Source of the DNA: Cyclostephanos tholiformis
Taxonomy: Eukaryota > Bacillariophyta > Thalassiosirophyceae > Thalassiosirales > Thalassiosiraceae
Assembly (NCBI GenBank): GCA_036939975.1
Contig: JALLPB010000909.1
Coordinates: forward strand, 1-12,226
Length of the DNA stretch: 12,226 nucleotides
Direction: 5' to 3'
Shown here: in pieces, positions 1 to 8,812 of the stretch
How positions within the stretch are numbered: position 1 is the first letter of the stretch
How the letters are laid out: every line of letters starts with the position of its first letter
Position numbers and translations under genes: made by a program
The notes under the pieces: model-generated
The model's database searches: none
Told to the model about the DNA's origin: nothing
Seen by the model: only the letters and a program-made list of their open reading frames with translations

Positions 1-137
1 ATTGGAGGCTTTTTGTGCCTACGTGGAAGTTTTCCTCCCCCTCCCCACCATCATCATCAGCACAGCTTCCTGCCTTTGTGCTCCGCCTCTGCCATCCCTG
101 TCTCTTCTCCATCGCTTCTGCACGTTGGTAGAAAATC

Positions 138-1590
138 ATGGCCACCCCCCCCCACCCCCGGAGGTTTCGATTTCTTTGATATCTTTTGTGAGGATTTGAA
201 TTTTGGAGCTGAATTTTGGTTTGATGATATGCTCCAATTTGATTTTGGGGCTGAGTTTGTGTTTGATCACAACTTTGATGAGGAACGCTCTCGTGGCTCT
301 TTTGGGTCCTTCCATTATGAAAATGTTTCCATCGATTTTCCATCGAAGGGCATGTGCAACATTGTTGTTGGCGGCGTCGGAGGGAGCGCCCCCCAAATCA
401 ACTTTTTCGCATCAATAGCATCAAAGATTCGTGTTGGTATGCCAATTACACATGCCCAGGGATGACATGCGACCTAATGCACAAGCTCTCATTGTCAGAT
501 CGGTATGGTGAATTTTGCCATTGGTTCCGCATGCCTCTTGTAAAGGTGGAGGCCCTGACCAATACACTGATCAATTGGGGGTACATCCTTGAGCCAAGGA
601 TGTAGATGCGTTGCCTTGAATTCCATGAGCGTTCTGAGTTGCTAGTCATGTTGGCACTGTATCTTTTGGGTCATGGTGCAAGCTTTTGGTCCTGCAAAGC
701 TCTTTGCAACATTAGCACCTCTGAGGTGTGTAAATTTTTCCATTGCTTTCTTGATGCGATGGTGGATATGAAGAACAAGTTCATTCCATTGATGGCTGAC
801 ATGGATTCGCTGCTGCAAGTCAGCAAAGATTACAAGGCCGTAGGTTTGCCCGGGTGTGTTGGGTCCATGGATGTGGTCCATGTGAAGTGGAGTAATTGCT
901 GCCCCATGGGCGATCACAATCGCGCAAAAGGTAAGGAGGGGTACCCAAGCCTTGCTTTCCAGTGTGTCACGGATTACAATCAGATTACAATAAACGTGTG
1001 CTCTCAGTTTATGGTACTCAGTTTGGCACCCGGAACGACAAAGACATTGTGAAACACAATGTGTGTGTCCAAGAGATTCGTACAAAATGGCTCTTCAAAG
1101 ATACATGGTGGCGGTATTATGCCGAAGATGGGCATGTTCGGCATGAAGGAGGTGTGTATCTTATTTGCGATAATGGATATTTGCCGTGGCTGACGTCTAT
1201 TTGTCCTTTTGCTCAGACAAGTAAGGCATCACTTGAGGGATACTTTTCATCTAACATTAAAAGTGTCAGGAAAGACGTTGAGTGCACTTTTGGGATCTTG
1301 AAAAAAAGATGGCATGTGTTGGCGAATGGTTTTCCCTATCTCAATATCAAGGTTTGCGAGAGGGTGTTTGAAACTTGTTGCATTCTCCACAACTTTTTGC
1401 TAGATCTGATGGAGAGGAACAATGTTAGGGTGGGGCATGGATATCCAATTGGGGATGACGGTTTGTGGCTGGACAGGCATACAAATAATGTGGATGATTG
1501 TTTGAGGATGCTAGCAATAAGTTTGCTCTTCGACAAGACAAGTTGGCAAAGCATCTGAAGGTCTTCAAGAAGAAAGGCCAAGTAATTTAA
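138..1590 (+). pseudogene. PIF/Harbinger-type DDE transposase relic (plant-transposon-protein family)
   Basis: Broken transposase that would have cut and inserted its element. From about 354 the translation follows the Plant_tran/Harbinger layout: DRYGEFCHWFRMP near 500-537, then GLPGCVGSMDVVHVKW near 846-893 (first catalytic Asp), KEGYPSLAF, GTRNDKDIV (second Asp), GGVYLICDNGY, and SVRKDVECTFG near 1261-1293 (catalytic Glu). All three DDE residues survive. Breaks seen: an in-frame TAG at 603-605; a frameshift at 972-991 caused by an 11-bp duplication; a frameshift near 1496-1501, after which another frame reads to a lysine-rich end at TAA 1588-1590. The N-terminal part is less certain: an ATG at 138, a C-rich run that shifts frame, an acidic/aromatic stretch in frame 1, then a shift into frame 3 near 350-420. 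It faces the Myb-like relic tail to tail, the usual two-gene Harbinger content. Terminal repeats were not identified. Confidence 0.85.
972..991 (+). repeat. 11-bp tandem duplication that breaks the Harbinger transposase frame
   Basis: The 9-mer gattacaat occurs twice, at 972-980 and 983-991, separated by ca, so the repeat period is 11 bp. Upstream the protein reads in frame 3 (QCVTDYNQ), downstream in frame 2 (DYNKRVLSVYG). Removing one 11-bp unit joins the two frames with no lost residue (VTDYN followed by KRVLS). The insertion therefore looks like a slippage duplication in a formerly intact gene. Confidence 0.8.
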
Positions 1591-1638
1591 GAGTAGATGT
1601 ATTAGTAGTAGTCTTATTAATTGTTAACAATCTCAAGA

Positions 1639-3195
1639 TTAACAACATTTATTTCTGTGATTATAGTCGTGATTAGAATGATCCATCATGTCACTTTGCT
1701 GACCAGCTGTATTTGCTGTTGCTGGTGATGGAGCAGCAATTGATGTCCCCACAAGATCACCGGGCACGTCCTGCTCCATTCCCGGCATCGTGTTCATTAG
1801 GTGAACAATTCTAGCCTCATACTTCTCCCTACCCATGTTCCTCACATAAACATCCCGCATTCTCTCCATCAGATCAATCTGAGTCATGATACAATCCACT
1901 TTATTTTTCTCCATCTGTGACTGCATCCCCTCCACCCTCATCTTCTTCATCTGATGGTCCAGGTCACCATCATCATTCTTCTCCACTCCTGACCCCTGCT
2001 GCTCAGCTCGATAGCCCTCTCCTCAGCAATGTCTCGTTTCTCTCCTCACAAATCGCCTCACGCGATCTGCCTGGCCTCTGCTTGGATGGCTTGGTAGAAA
2101 TGTCCTTGCTCTCCTTGTGAACAAAGCACGACAAGATGTACTTCCAGCATTCATGCTCCAACCACCACCGATCTGGGATATTCCGTGCAATGTTGGTGTC
2201 ATTGTGATTCCTGGCTTATCCTACAATCAACAATGATGGTGTTAGGGATGCAGGTAACAAGATGCAAAGAAAAAAACAAGTGATCTCACTGGATGTCTCT
2301 CCTTCCACATACAAACAACCAGCACGCGTCTCATTTGACACAGCTGATTTGTTCCACTTGGTAGCTGGGCAACACTTGACACGCCGGGAAACTTGTAGGC
2401 AAATTTCCTCACCTCGTTGAGCTGGTCCTAGTAATACCGCCAAATTCGCCCCCATCCATCTCCTTCTTCCTAGCACCTTTATAGTACCACTACATCTTGT
2501 TGCGGACACTTGGTCCTTCAAAGTTAGAGTCGGGGATGGAACAAATAATATCTAAGTACTCACCAAAGAACGTCCACTCCCTCTTGTCCTTCTTCATCCG
2601 GTGCCGCTCACGCACCATGGATCCAGCCTCTATCATGATCACAAGCTCAACGGCCTTGCGATTACTGTCGCAAATAATGCACCTCTCCATGTAATGAGAG
2701 AGTTGCTTGGCAAAGGAATACATTGATGTTCCTCCTCGTCATCCTTGGTATCAATAATGTTGTCCTCACCGTCAAGACCGAACAGGGGAGAGCCAGCAGG
2801 AGGATAGGGCGCAGCATATTCACCTGCAGTCTTTTCCCCACCGCACTCTTTGGATGACAAGGGGGAGCTTAAAGATGACGCCGAAGACATGCCGGACGCA
2901 CTGCAAGTGGCCGCAACAGCAGCAGCAGTCACACCAGCAAGAACGATGATATCATTGGCAAACACGCTGGCATCCAACACCCCAGCAACTTCATCAGTCT
3001 CATTGACAACCTTGGCAACGGGAACCATAACGTGCTCATGGAGTCATGCCTGCTCATGGATGTACTGGTTTGCCTTCGTCTTTGACGCACGTGAGGGAGA
3101 CGCACGCATAGGAATCTCAGGAGGCAACTCAGCCCCCCGCCATCAAAACGAGCCACATTGCTAGAACCGCCACGCCCAGCATGATGCGTAGACAT
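1639..3195 (-). pseudogene. Myb/SANT-like second ORF of the Harbinger element, decayed
   Basis: PIF/Harbinger elements encode a Myb/SANT-like DNA-binding helper beside the transposase. Here the minus strand holds a chain of short frames that read on from one another. The likely start is the ATG at 3195 (MSTHHAGRGGSSNVARFDGGG). A shift in the G run near 3136-3141 leads to PPEIPMRASPSRASKTKAN, and a TGA lies at 3045-3043. An Ala/Ser-rich linker and an acidic stretch follow, with another shift near 2725-2735 into a basic segment (SMVRERHRMKKDKREW). Further on come CCPATKWNKS near 2350, an aromatic segment (PDRWWLEHECWKYIL) near 2135-2180, and a helical charged tail with REKYEARIVHLMN and PGM near 1790-1830, like the tail of NAM-associated/Myb-like transposon proteins. 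GTGAG and TTGTAG motifs near 2293 and 2218 may mark an old intron. The Myb assignment rests partly on context. Confidence 0.6.
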
Positions 3196-3338
3196 GATTT
3201 TTTCTGGCAATATGCACGAGCACTCCACTCTGAGAGCTTCGACACTTGCCGGGGAGGAGCAGCGCCGCCAAGGTCTACCTCAAAAAGATGGATGGTGTGC
3301 ATGGAAAATGACAAGACAGGAACAAAAAACACTGACGT

Positions 3339-3354
3339 ATGCGCATATGCGCAT
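3339..3354. repeat. Perfect 16-bp palindrome with a nearby hairpin
   Basis: ATGCGCATATGCGCAT at 3339-3354 is identical to its reverse complement. About 90 bp away, GCATATA at 3447-3453 and TATATGC at 3458-3464 form a 7-bp stem with a 4-base loop. Both lie upstream of the Myb-like relic on its strand, so they could be old element regulatory or subterminal sites. That role is only inferred. Confidence 0.6.
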
Positions 3355-3559
3355 CCGTGTAACTGGGCATGAAAAAAAATCACAAACCAAAGAGCAATGG
3401 AAACGTAGGACACCATCGTAAAAATGTTTTTCTAAATTGGTCTAATGCATATACGCATATATGCTATGGAGCAAAGAAATCACAGCCTTGAACATAAACT
3501 TCATAATTTTACCACATAGACGAACCTCTACTCTTTTCTATTTATAGTTTCTGGCATAA

Positions 3560-3616
3560 CCTCTCAACGTGCAGGTAAAGCACTGTAATTACAGTGATAC
3601 CTTGCAATGCAAGAGG
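3560..3616. repeat. Short foldback centred on a perfect 16-bp palindrome
   Basis: CACTGTAATTACAGTG at 3581-3596 is a perfect palindrome. It sits in a larger imperfect inverted repeat: CCTCT at 3560-3564 pairs with AGAGG at 3612-3616, and TGCA-GGTA on the left pairs with TACC-TTGCA on the right, with small bulges. The size and form fit a miniature foldback element or a remnant of one. No target-site duplication was recognised. Confidence 0.55.
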
Positions 3617-4207
3617 CGCTCTACCTAGCTAAAAGCAAAGGTTGGCATTAGAACAACTACTATCCGTAGTGATTTGTGTAACTTGTGTACAATCTTCAGA
3701 GAGGGAAGTACTAATAACGTAGACAAACGTTTTCTAGTTCATAATTGCCTACATGGCCAAAAACTAGTTTTGTTCTGTAAAAAAAGCCGATGGCATTACC
3801 ATTGCCATGCAAGAATCCTGATTCTCCACCCATGTTGATTTCAACTTGAAATCTCTCCTGGACTCTGACAAGATTGTTGTCCAGTCGAGCATAAAAACCT
3901 CATAGAAATTGCATATAAATCTCCTACAAAAGCAAAATCTCTTGACTCTCGATCAATTGAAGTAATGGATTTTCATTGGCCTAGGATTCTGATCTGTCAT
4001 TTGCAAAATGAACCGGCCGCAGCATCCTTCTTTGTTGATGAATTGCCTGAGCAACCTTGTTGACATTGTCAACTTTGTTTGCATCAAGATTGATCATGCT
4101 GGCTAATCGCTTATCCTAACTGTCTAAAGTTAAAAGAATAAAACTAAATGAAAATTATCCAAGAAGATAATTCTGTTTTACTTGTTTAGTCGATTGCTAA
4201 TGATAGT

Positions 4208-5343
4208 TAGTAAAAAATCCCTCCAAGCACAAAACGAGCATCAGAGCTAGCATTGAATCCGCTTATTGCAACATTGTAAAAAAAAACAACGATGAAATCA
4301 ATGCCATCGTCAAGCGATGCCAGAATTGTTTGCAAGATGAGCAAGTCAAGTGAGCGGGCAGAACTTCTTGTGAAAAAAATGGTGCAAAACACGATGTCGT
4401 AAGGCAGCATTGCCAACAAGTGCGACAGAATGCATCATCAAGAGTGACAAAACTCAAGACAACAATATTTGACAATGCATGTCAATCGTCAAGAAAAAAA
4501 AAAGAGATTTGCAATTTTTTGCCACAGTATCATAGCGTCAATTGCCGCACATGGCAATCAACAGAGCGTTAACACTGTCTTAGTGTCAAGTAACAAAACA
4601 AGTGCAAACACAGTCACCAAGCTTGCACAAGTCAAAAAATTGTGACAAAAATACAAGCTACTTAAAGGGCAATAAACAAAGCAACCACTATGCTTGTCAT
4701 GTTGATTCCCACTAAATTAGTAGCAAGGAAGAAGCTCATAACAAGCTCCCGCACTCCGATCCCGAGCAGCAGAGAGATCGCTCATCTCTAGCTCACAAAG
4801 TCGAACCCTTGAAGAATAATCGATTTTGGGGGCAAAAAGGAGGATGGATGTGGTCTTAAAAAAAGAGACTGACCAAAAACCACTTGGGAGTGTCACTACA
4901 AAGCCCTATGCAGATGCGTATCTTGCAAAAATTGCCTGGACTCACTAGAATGACATCATGAACCCGTTTGTGTTTGACAAATGACAGTTTGCACCAGTGG
5001 AAACAATGAAAATCATTCAGGAAAGGTATTGGCCCACAATTTGGAAAATATGAAACAAAATTGCATCCATACCAAGTGTACACAGGAGAAAAAGTACCGT
5101 ACTGTACAAAAATAAGAGACTACTAGGTAGCAAACAAATGGCTAAAAAACAATTGTTTCAATACGAGTACCAAATATCCTCCAATTCTAGCAACACACAA
5201 TATTTAAATGACTTATCAGCTGTGATGGAGTATTCATATGTCTTTGATGAGTATGGTTGTGATTTTCATTCATACAACTCATTTTTATCCTTATTTTATA
5301 TGTTATTTATTACAGACCATATTTTGGTACACTTGCTGACTAA
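4208..5343 (+). other. Possible gag-region relic upstream of the gypsy pol relic
   Basis: No protein was identified, but the plus strand is more open than its AT-rich surroundings. One frame runs from 4208 to about 4577 with a single internal stop near 4352. It is rich in Lys, Gln, Asn and Cys and includes RASIESAYCNIVKKNNDEIN. A second frame is open with one stop from about 4609 to 4858, and a third from 5138 to 5395. In Ty3/gypsy elements gag lies directly upstream of the protease, so a degraded gag is the simplest explanation. A CCHC zinc knuckle was looked for and not found, and no LTR or primer-binding site was recognised. A random AT-rich relic is the alternative. Confidence 0.3.
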
Positions 5344-6110
5344 AGACACTATTTCCTCAAGGTATTATTGGACTCAGGTTCAACTAAAACCCTGATCAAC
5401 AGGAAGAGTTTATGAGACATTGCCAAGCATGCAAAACTGAGCAAACTAAGAATATTATCACTTGCTGGCTCATTTGCCACCTTTGAAGTGGTCAAATTGA
5501 GAAATCTGAGACTATCTAAGCTTGATAAAAACAGAAAATTTCAACAAAATCAAAGCTCTAGTGTTTGATGCAAAAAACTGCACACATGACCTCATCCTAG
5601 GGGCAGACTTCTTGTCAAAGGTAGTAGTCAACATAAAATACAGCACAGAGACCATAGATGGTTGATAATGAACTTGGGTTGCCAATTATCTTTTCATCTG
5701 GCTTAATGCCATGGGTTCATTGCCTTTTCATTTGGCTTAATGCCATGGGTACTTTGCCTTTTCATTGGCTTCATTGCCATGGGTTAATTGCCTTTTCAGT
5801 TGACTTAATGCCATGGGTTCATTGCCATTTCATTTGGCTTAATGCCATGGGTACCTTGCCTTTTCATTTGGCTTGATTGCCATGAGTTTATTGCCAAAAC
5901 AACTGGAACATACGGCATTTACCCACACAAGAAGTTCCACATCAAATTGATATCAGGGGCAAAAGCAAAACATACTTGACCATAATCCATTCCAGTAAGC
6001 ATTCAAAAAAGAAATCCTTCACCTAGTGGACGTAGGAGTGTTATCTGCACAAGGTGCAAGTGAATGGGCATCACCCACATTTATCATCAGAAACAGAATT
6101 ATGCCCCATA
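5344..6110 (+). pseudogene. Ty3/gypsy (Metaviridae) pol relic: aspartic protease and start of reverse transcriptase
   Basis: Remnant of a retrotransposon polyprotein. The retropepsin part reads LKVLLDSGSTKTLINR, with the catalytic Asp codon at 5371-5373. After a stop at 5407-5409 it continues with KLRNLRLSKLDKNR. A one-base shift near 5545-5550 leads to VFDAKNCTHDLILGADFLSK (about 5566-5620), where ILGADFL is the conserved second protease motif. A spacer frame (VDNELGLP from 5661) then runs into a minisatellite. After the repeat, YPHKKFHIKLISGAKAKH (from about 5920) matches the linker before gypsy reverse transcriptase. Stops follow near 5976 and 5982, then a shift near 6001, then VGVLSAQGASEWASPTFII (to about 6090), the RT fingers entry motif. 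Homology ends near 6110. The YxDD palm, RNase H and integrase are absent, so the element is truncated as well as mutated. Confidence 0.85.
5676..5896 (+). repeat. 34-bp minisatellite, about six copies, inside the gypsy relic
   Basis: Imperfect tandem repeat of a unit close to TTTTCATTTGGCTTAATGCC followed by ATGGGTTCATTGCC. The CCATGGG core recurs at 5709, 5743, 5777, 5811 and 5845, exactly 34 bp apart, and as CCATGAG at 5880 (one base longer). A degenerate partial copy seems to start near 5676. The array sits between the protease and RT portions, in the spacer. Because 34 is not a multiple of three, each copy shifts the frame, so the array cannot have expanded in a working polyprotein without damage. 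Confidence 0.9.
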
Positions 6111-7293
6111 TTATCTTGGAATTTTGTTAAATGGGACAAAAAATCCTTTAAATGGATTTATACTTCACTTTTCTCCTGTGTATGTATGTATATTACCTAA
6201 ATATTGCGTAGAATCAAAAATAAATTAATTTTTCTTATTTGTCCCGGAAGAGAAATCCCTTGTCTACTAGTTGTGATGTGTGAAAATCAAGAAAACGTTA
6301 AGTTTTCAATTCACTTGTCTTCCTTTTTCTTGTTTTATCTACTGTACTAGTCCTATGCACATAGCAGATAAAAATCTAATAACTTCGGCAATTCTTGTCT
6401 AATTGAATCAAATTGCTTTGTAGAAACCAATGGGGAAGATGCACTACATATGTAGCTTTTTTTGAATAACTGAGACCAAAGGCGGACTCTCATCAACCAA
6501 CTGCCGCTCCTGAACCAAAAAACACACAACTCACAACAAAAAAAAACATAAAACATACCCACCATGGTCCCCCCAGCCCACCACCCTCCATCGGCTCCAA
6601 TTTTTAAGGTGAGTTAGATCACCATACGTCGTGTGATTGATCTCGATCGTCGCAACACGTTGATGTAATTTTTTTTGGCTAACTAACTATTTCTTTGTTT
6701 TATTGACTATTTTCTACAGGAGGTGCAGTGAGTTTGCTGACTAAAGGTAAGTTTTTTTTAGGTAATTCTCATGCATTTTACTAACCCAAGCTATTCGGCA
6801 TTATTTTTGCCTATAAAAATTTAGTCTTCATCTAGTTTCAGCTTGGTTTTGGCTGGGGGGGGAGGGTCACCATGGTTGATGTTGTTTTCAGGACAGAAGG
6901 TTATCACTGGTATGTGTCGTAGAGTAGTTTTAGATAGTACCATAGAGTAGTAAAAATAAATACTTTAAAAAGAAACATGTCTTAAGTGTAGTGTAGTTGC
7001 ACCATCTGAAGTGGTTTGGTTCGGATGGGTGCAAAGCATAATTGTTTCTCACTAGAAAATGGTGACAAACAATTAAGCTTCGCACCACACACCATCATCC
7101 GAAACTGAAAAAAGTTTTTTTAATGCTGCACAAATGTAGGAGCCAGTATGGTAATTTCACCTCCTCTTTCTACATAGTTAGGAACTTAATACCAAATTTG
7201 AGTGAACGACTTAGATAAGCCAGTGAAAGTTAAAAGAAAACCATTATTATCACCTAGAAAAACTCATAAAATAAATGAGCTAACCTAGGGGCA
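6111..7293. other. AT-rich noncoding stretch
   Basis: No conserved protein motif was found on either strand. There are long A and T runs and an AT-rich core near 6120-6240. A small GC-richer patch at 6545-6608 has a well-placed ATG (6564, context ACCATGG) and a 15-codon frame ending at a GTGAGT donor-like site, with a TTTCTACAG acceptor-like site at 6711-6719. The spliced frame stops after three codons, so no gene is called. A foldback at 7020-7103 is listed separately. Confidence 0.5.
7020..7103. repeat. Imperfect inverted repeat (foldback/MITE-like remnant)
   Basis: TTCGGATG, a short gap, then a left arm GGTGCAAAGCATAATTG and on to 7052, is the reverse complement of the arm at 7062-7103 apart from about 9 extra bases on the right side and a few substitutions. 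The loop is about 9 bp. It would fold into a hairpin of roughly 33 paired bases. This could be a nonautonomous element remnant. Outer ends and a target duplication were not resolved. Confidence 0.65.
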
Positions 7294-8120
7294 TTGCAGT
7301 ACCAGGATTTCATGGGTGCCCCATCAAAATTGCCTTGGGATCAGTTTCTGAGCTTGATACAATTTATTGTATCGAGATCCCAGATTTGTTCTTCAGAGTT
7401 GGCTTCAATAAAGGCCCAGACCCATTTCCCATGGGCCTTTTGGTTGACAGTGCCATTGGATGTGTCGTCGACATTAATGTTGTCCCTCTTGCTGTCATTT
7501 CTCCCTAGTCATCTCACCCCCCCCTGTCATTTTTGCATCCCACCTCTCAAAAAATTGCTGATCATTTTTAAAAGCTGGTGTGTCGATGACATTGGTAATG
7601 ATTGTCTGATGTCGGTCGATGGCACCAACTTCCAGATCCCCCCCCTGAAGGGGCAAGCGAAGAAGGGGAACCACTTTGGTTCCCACAAGTACATGGGAAA
7701 GTCCGCCCTGCATAACAAGCTGGGCATAGACATCCGAGTGGGAAACCTTGTCTGGATTCAAGGTCCGTACTCCACCAGAAAGTGGCCGGACATAAAGAAT
7801 TTTTCCGCCGTCCTTGCCCACTTCCTCGAACAATATGAGAGAGTCGAGGCAGACAACAGCTACCATGGGCATACAAACATACCACCAATGTCAAGTGCCC
7901 ATTCAACAATCATATTCCCCCTGCTGAGAAGCTCGTGATGCAGGCGCGTGTGCGGGCGCACCATGAGACAATCAATGGTCGCCTAAAAAATTGGGGAATT
8001 CTCTGCAATGTTTGTTTTGGCACGATATCCGTCGTCACGGGGAGGCTTTCAGGCATGCTCACCCAGCTCGCCATTGAGTGGGGTGAGCCGCTCTTTTGTG
8101 TAGAGAACGAGGATTATCCG
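7294..8120 (+). pseudogene. Second DDE transposase relic (DDE_Tnp_4-like), distinct from the Harbinger copy
   Basis: The recognisable part starts near 7590 with DIGNDCLMSVDGTNFQIP (first Asp in SVDGTNF). It continues with NHFGSHKYMGKSALHNKLGI, VGNLVWIQGPYSTRKWPDIKNF (second Asp in WPDI) and YERVEADNSYHGH up to about 7870. A frameshift near 7880-7895 moves the reading into the frame KCPFNNHIPPAEKLVMQARV, then RAHHETINGRLKNWGIL (catalytic Glu in HET) and LTQLAIEWGEPLFCVENEDY, ending at about 8120. This order matches the DDE endonuclease family common in stramenopile and other protist genomes, with SHK..G, IVWI.GP, PDI and R.RHET.N blocks. The N-terminal third (7294-7580) is open but not recognisable. 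At least one frameshift is present, so it is inactive. The 3' end runs almost directly into the next gene. Confidence 0.8.
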
Positions 8121-8134
8121 ACGGATTGCGTGCC

Positions 8135-8812
8135 ATGTTCCCGAGCGGGCAGTTATCGCGCACGGTGAAATCCGGTTACGTTGAGCCCCTGATGCCTCCC
8201 ATGCGCAGCGTCGGGAATATGTGCGCCCCTCCGGATCCCGCCCTCAGGAGGAATTGCCCCCCCCCCGAATCGCGCTATTACAGGGGACTGTGCTCCCAGT
8301 GGAGCATAATGGGATTGGATTACCTCGTTCACGATTACGAGGCGATGTGCCTTAATCTGAAGCCCCAATCCAGGAGAGTATTCATCGACCTTGGTGCATC
8401 GTTGAATCACGGCACGGGGAATATCGTTGGTCAATTGCTGGACGAGTACGAGAGGTTCGGCATTCGGTTCGATCATATATATGCATACGAGGTTAACTTC
8501 ACGAATCCGGAGAAGGTGTATGGATCCCTACTGGCTGAGAGGTTCATGCCCTCGTATCACTGGATCAACGTCGGGGTGAATCCCGAGGAGGGTCACAGGT
8601 TAAACCCCCTCCACTCCATATTGATGAAGTACGACGAGGACGACTTTGTTGTGTTCAAGATGGACGTCGATACAAATTCCGTCGAAATGCCGCTCGCGCG
8701 ACAACTCTTGGAGGGCGGTCCCAACGGCACGCGTCATTATCACAGGCTCATCGATCAGTTCTACTTCGAGCACCACGTACACCTCTCGGAGCTGTCATAC
8801 GCGTGGCGGTAG
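8135..8812 (+). CDS. FkbM/SAM-methyltransferase-like protein, interrupted by TAG; homology continues to 8896
   Basis: Frame of 225 codons from the ATG at 8135. It starts MFPSGQLSRTVKSG and contains CAPPDPALRRNCPPPESRYY, a motif-I-like VFIDLGAS (about residues 87-94), FDHIYAYE, FMPSYHWINVGVNPEEG, and VVFKMDVDTNSVE, which resembles the KIDVEG block of FkbM-type methyltransferases. A His-rich FYFEHHVHL block follows. The Rossmann-like order suggests SAM binding, but the substrate is unknown. The frame meets TAG at 8810-8812. It then continues for 28 codons (SLDLFHGLRARGIPAHFWP) to TGA at 8894-8896, and this tail reads as the natural C-terminus. A nonsense mutation, readthrough or a sequencing error are all possible. 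Sequence upstream of the ATG is transposase relic, so a 5' exon with a membrane anchor may have been lost. GC content is clearly higher than in the region to the left. Confidence 0.65.
   Translation: MFPSGQLSRTVKSGYVEPLMPPMRSVGNMCAPPDPALRRNCPPPESRYYRGLCSQWSIMGLDYLVHDYEAMCLNLKPQSRRVFIDLGASLNHGTGNIVGQLLDEYERFGIRFDHIYAYEVNFTNPEKVYGSLLAERFMPSYHWINVGVNPEEGHRLNPLHSILMKYDEDDFVVFKMDVDTNSVEMPLARQLLEGGPNGTRHYHRLIDQFYFEHHVHLSELSYAWR

Larger units (their letters stand above)
3196..4207. other. AT-rich stretch without a recognisable gene
   Basis: The first part (3196-3420) is probably the 5' flank of the Myb-like relic. Short open frames on both strands here have no recognisable motif and overlap each other. 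Small palindromic structures are listed separately. The sequence then becomes AT-rich with frequent stops in all frames. Neither end of the Harbinger element could be placed, because no terminal inverted repeat matching the left side of the window was found. Confidence 0.5.

Noticed and set aside
138..200. Independent proline-rich small gene at the left edge
   Set aside because: The overlapping short frames come from a C-rich run. The acidic frame that follows fits better as the frameshifted N-terminus of the Harbinger transposase.
4856..5083. 75-codon Cys/Phe-rich minus-strand frame
   Set aside because: No recognisable motif. The opposite strand fits better as part of the retroelement, and AT-rich DNA readily gives such Phe-rich frames.
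4970..5110. Possible integrase zinc-binding fragment (ERYWPTIWK, then CIHTKC in another frame)
   Set aside because: The pieces are in different frames, lie upstream of the protease where integrase is not expected, and lack the His-His pair.
5658..5876. 72-codon plus-strand ORF as a separate gene
   Set aside because: Its start is gypsy spacer sequence and the rest is the 34-bp minisatellite translated through. The repetitive residues reflect the DNA repeat.
5676..5896. CRISPR-like array
   Set aside because: The 34-bp units are contiguous with no unique spacers between them, and the sequence is eukaryotic.
5400..6300. Fuller gypsy element with RT palm, RNase H, integrase and LTRs
   Set aside because: No YxDD-type palm motif, RNase H or integrase sequence and no matching terminal repeats were seen. 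Homology stops near 6110.
3420..7290. tRNA, rRNA or other structured RNA gene in the AT-rich region
   Set aside because: No cloverleaf with T-loop and anticodon arms or conserved rRNA segment was recognised. The palindromes found are too short and isolated.
7495..7909. Minus-strand frames of 113-125 codons
   Set aside because: They lie opposite the DDE transposase relic, which has clear family motifs on the plus strand.
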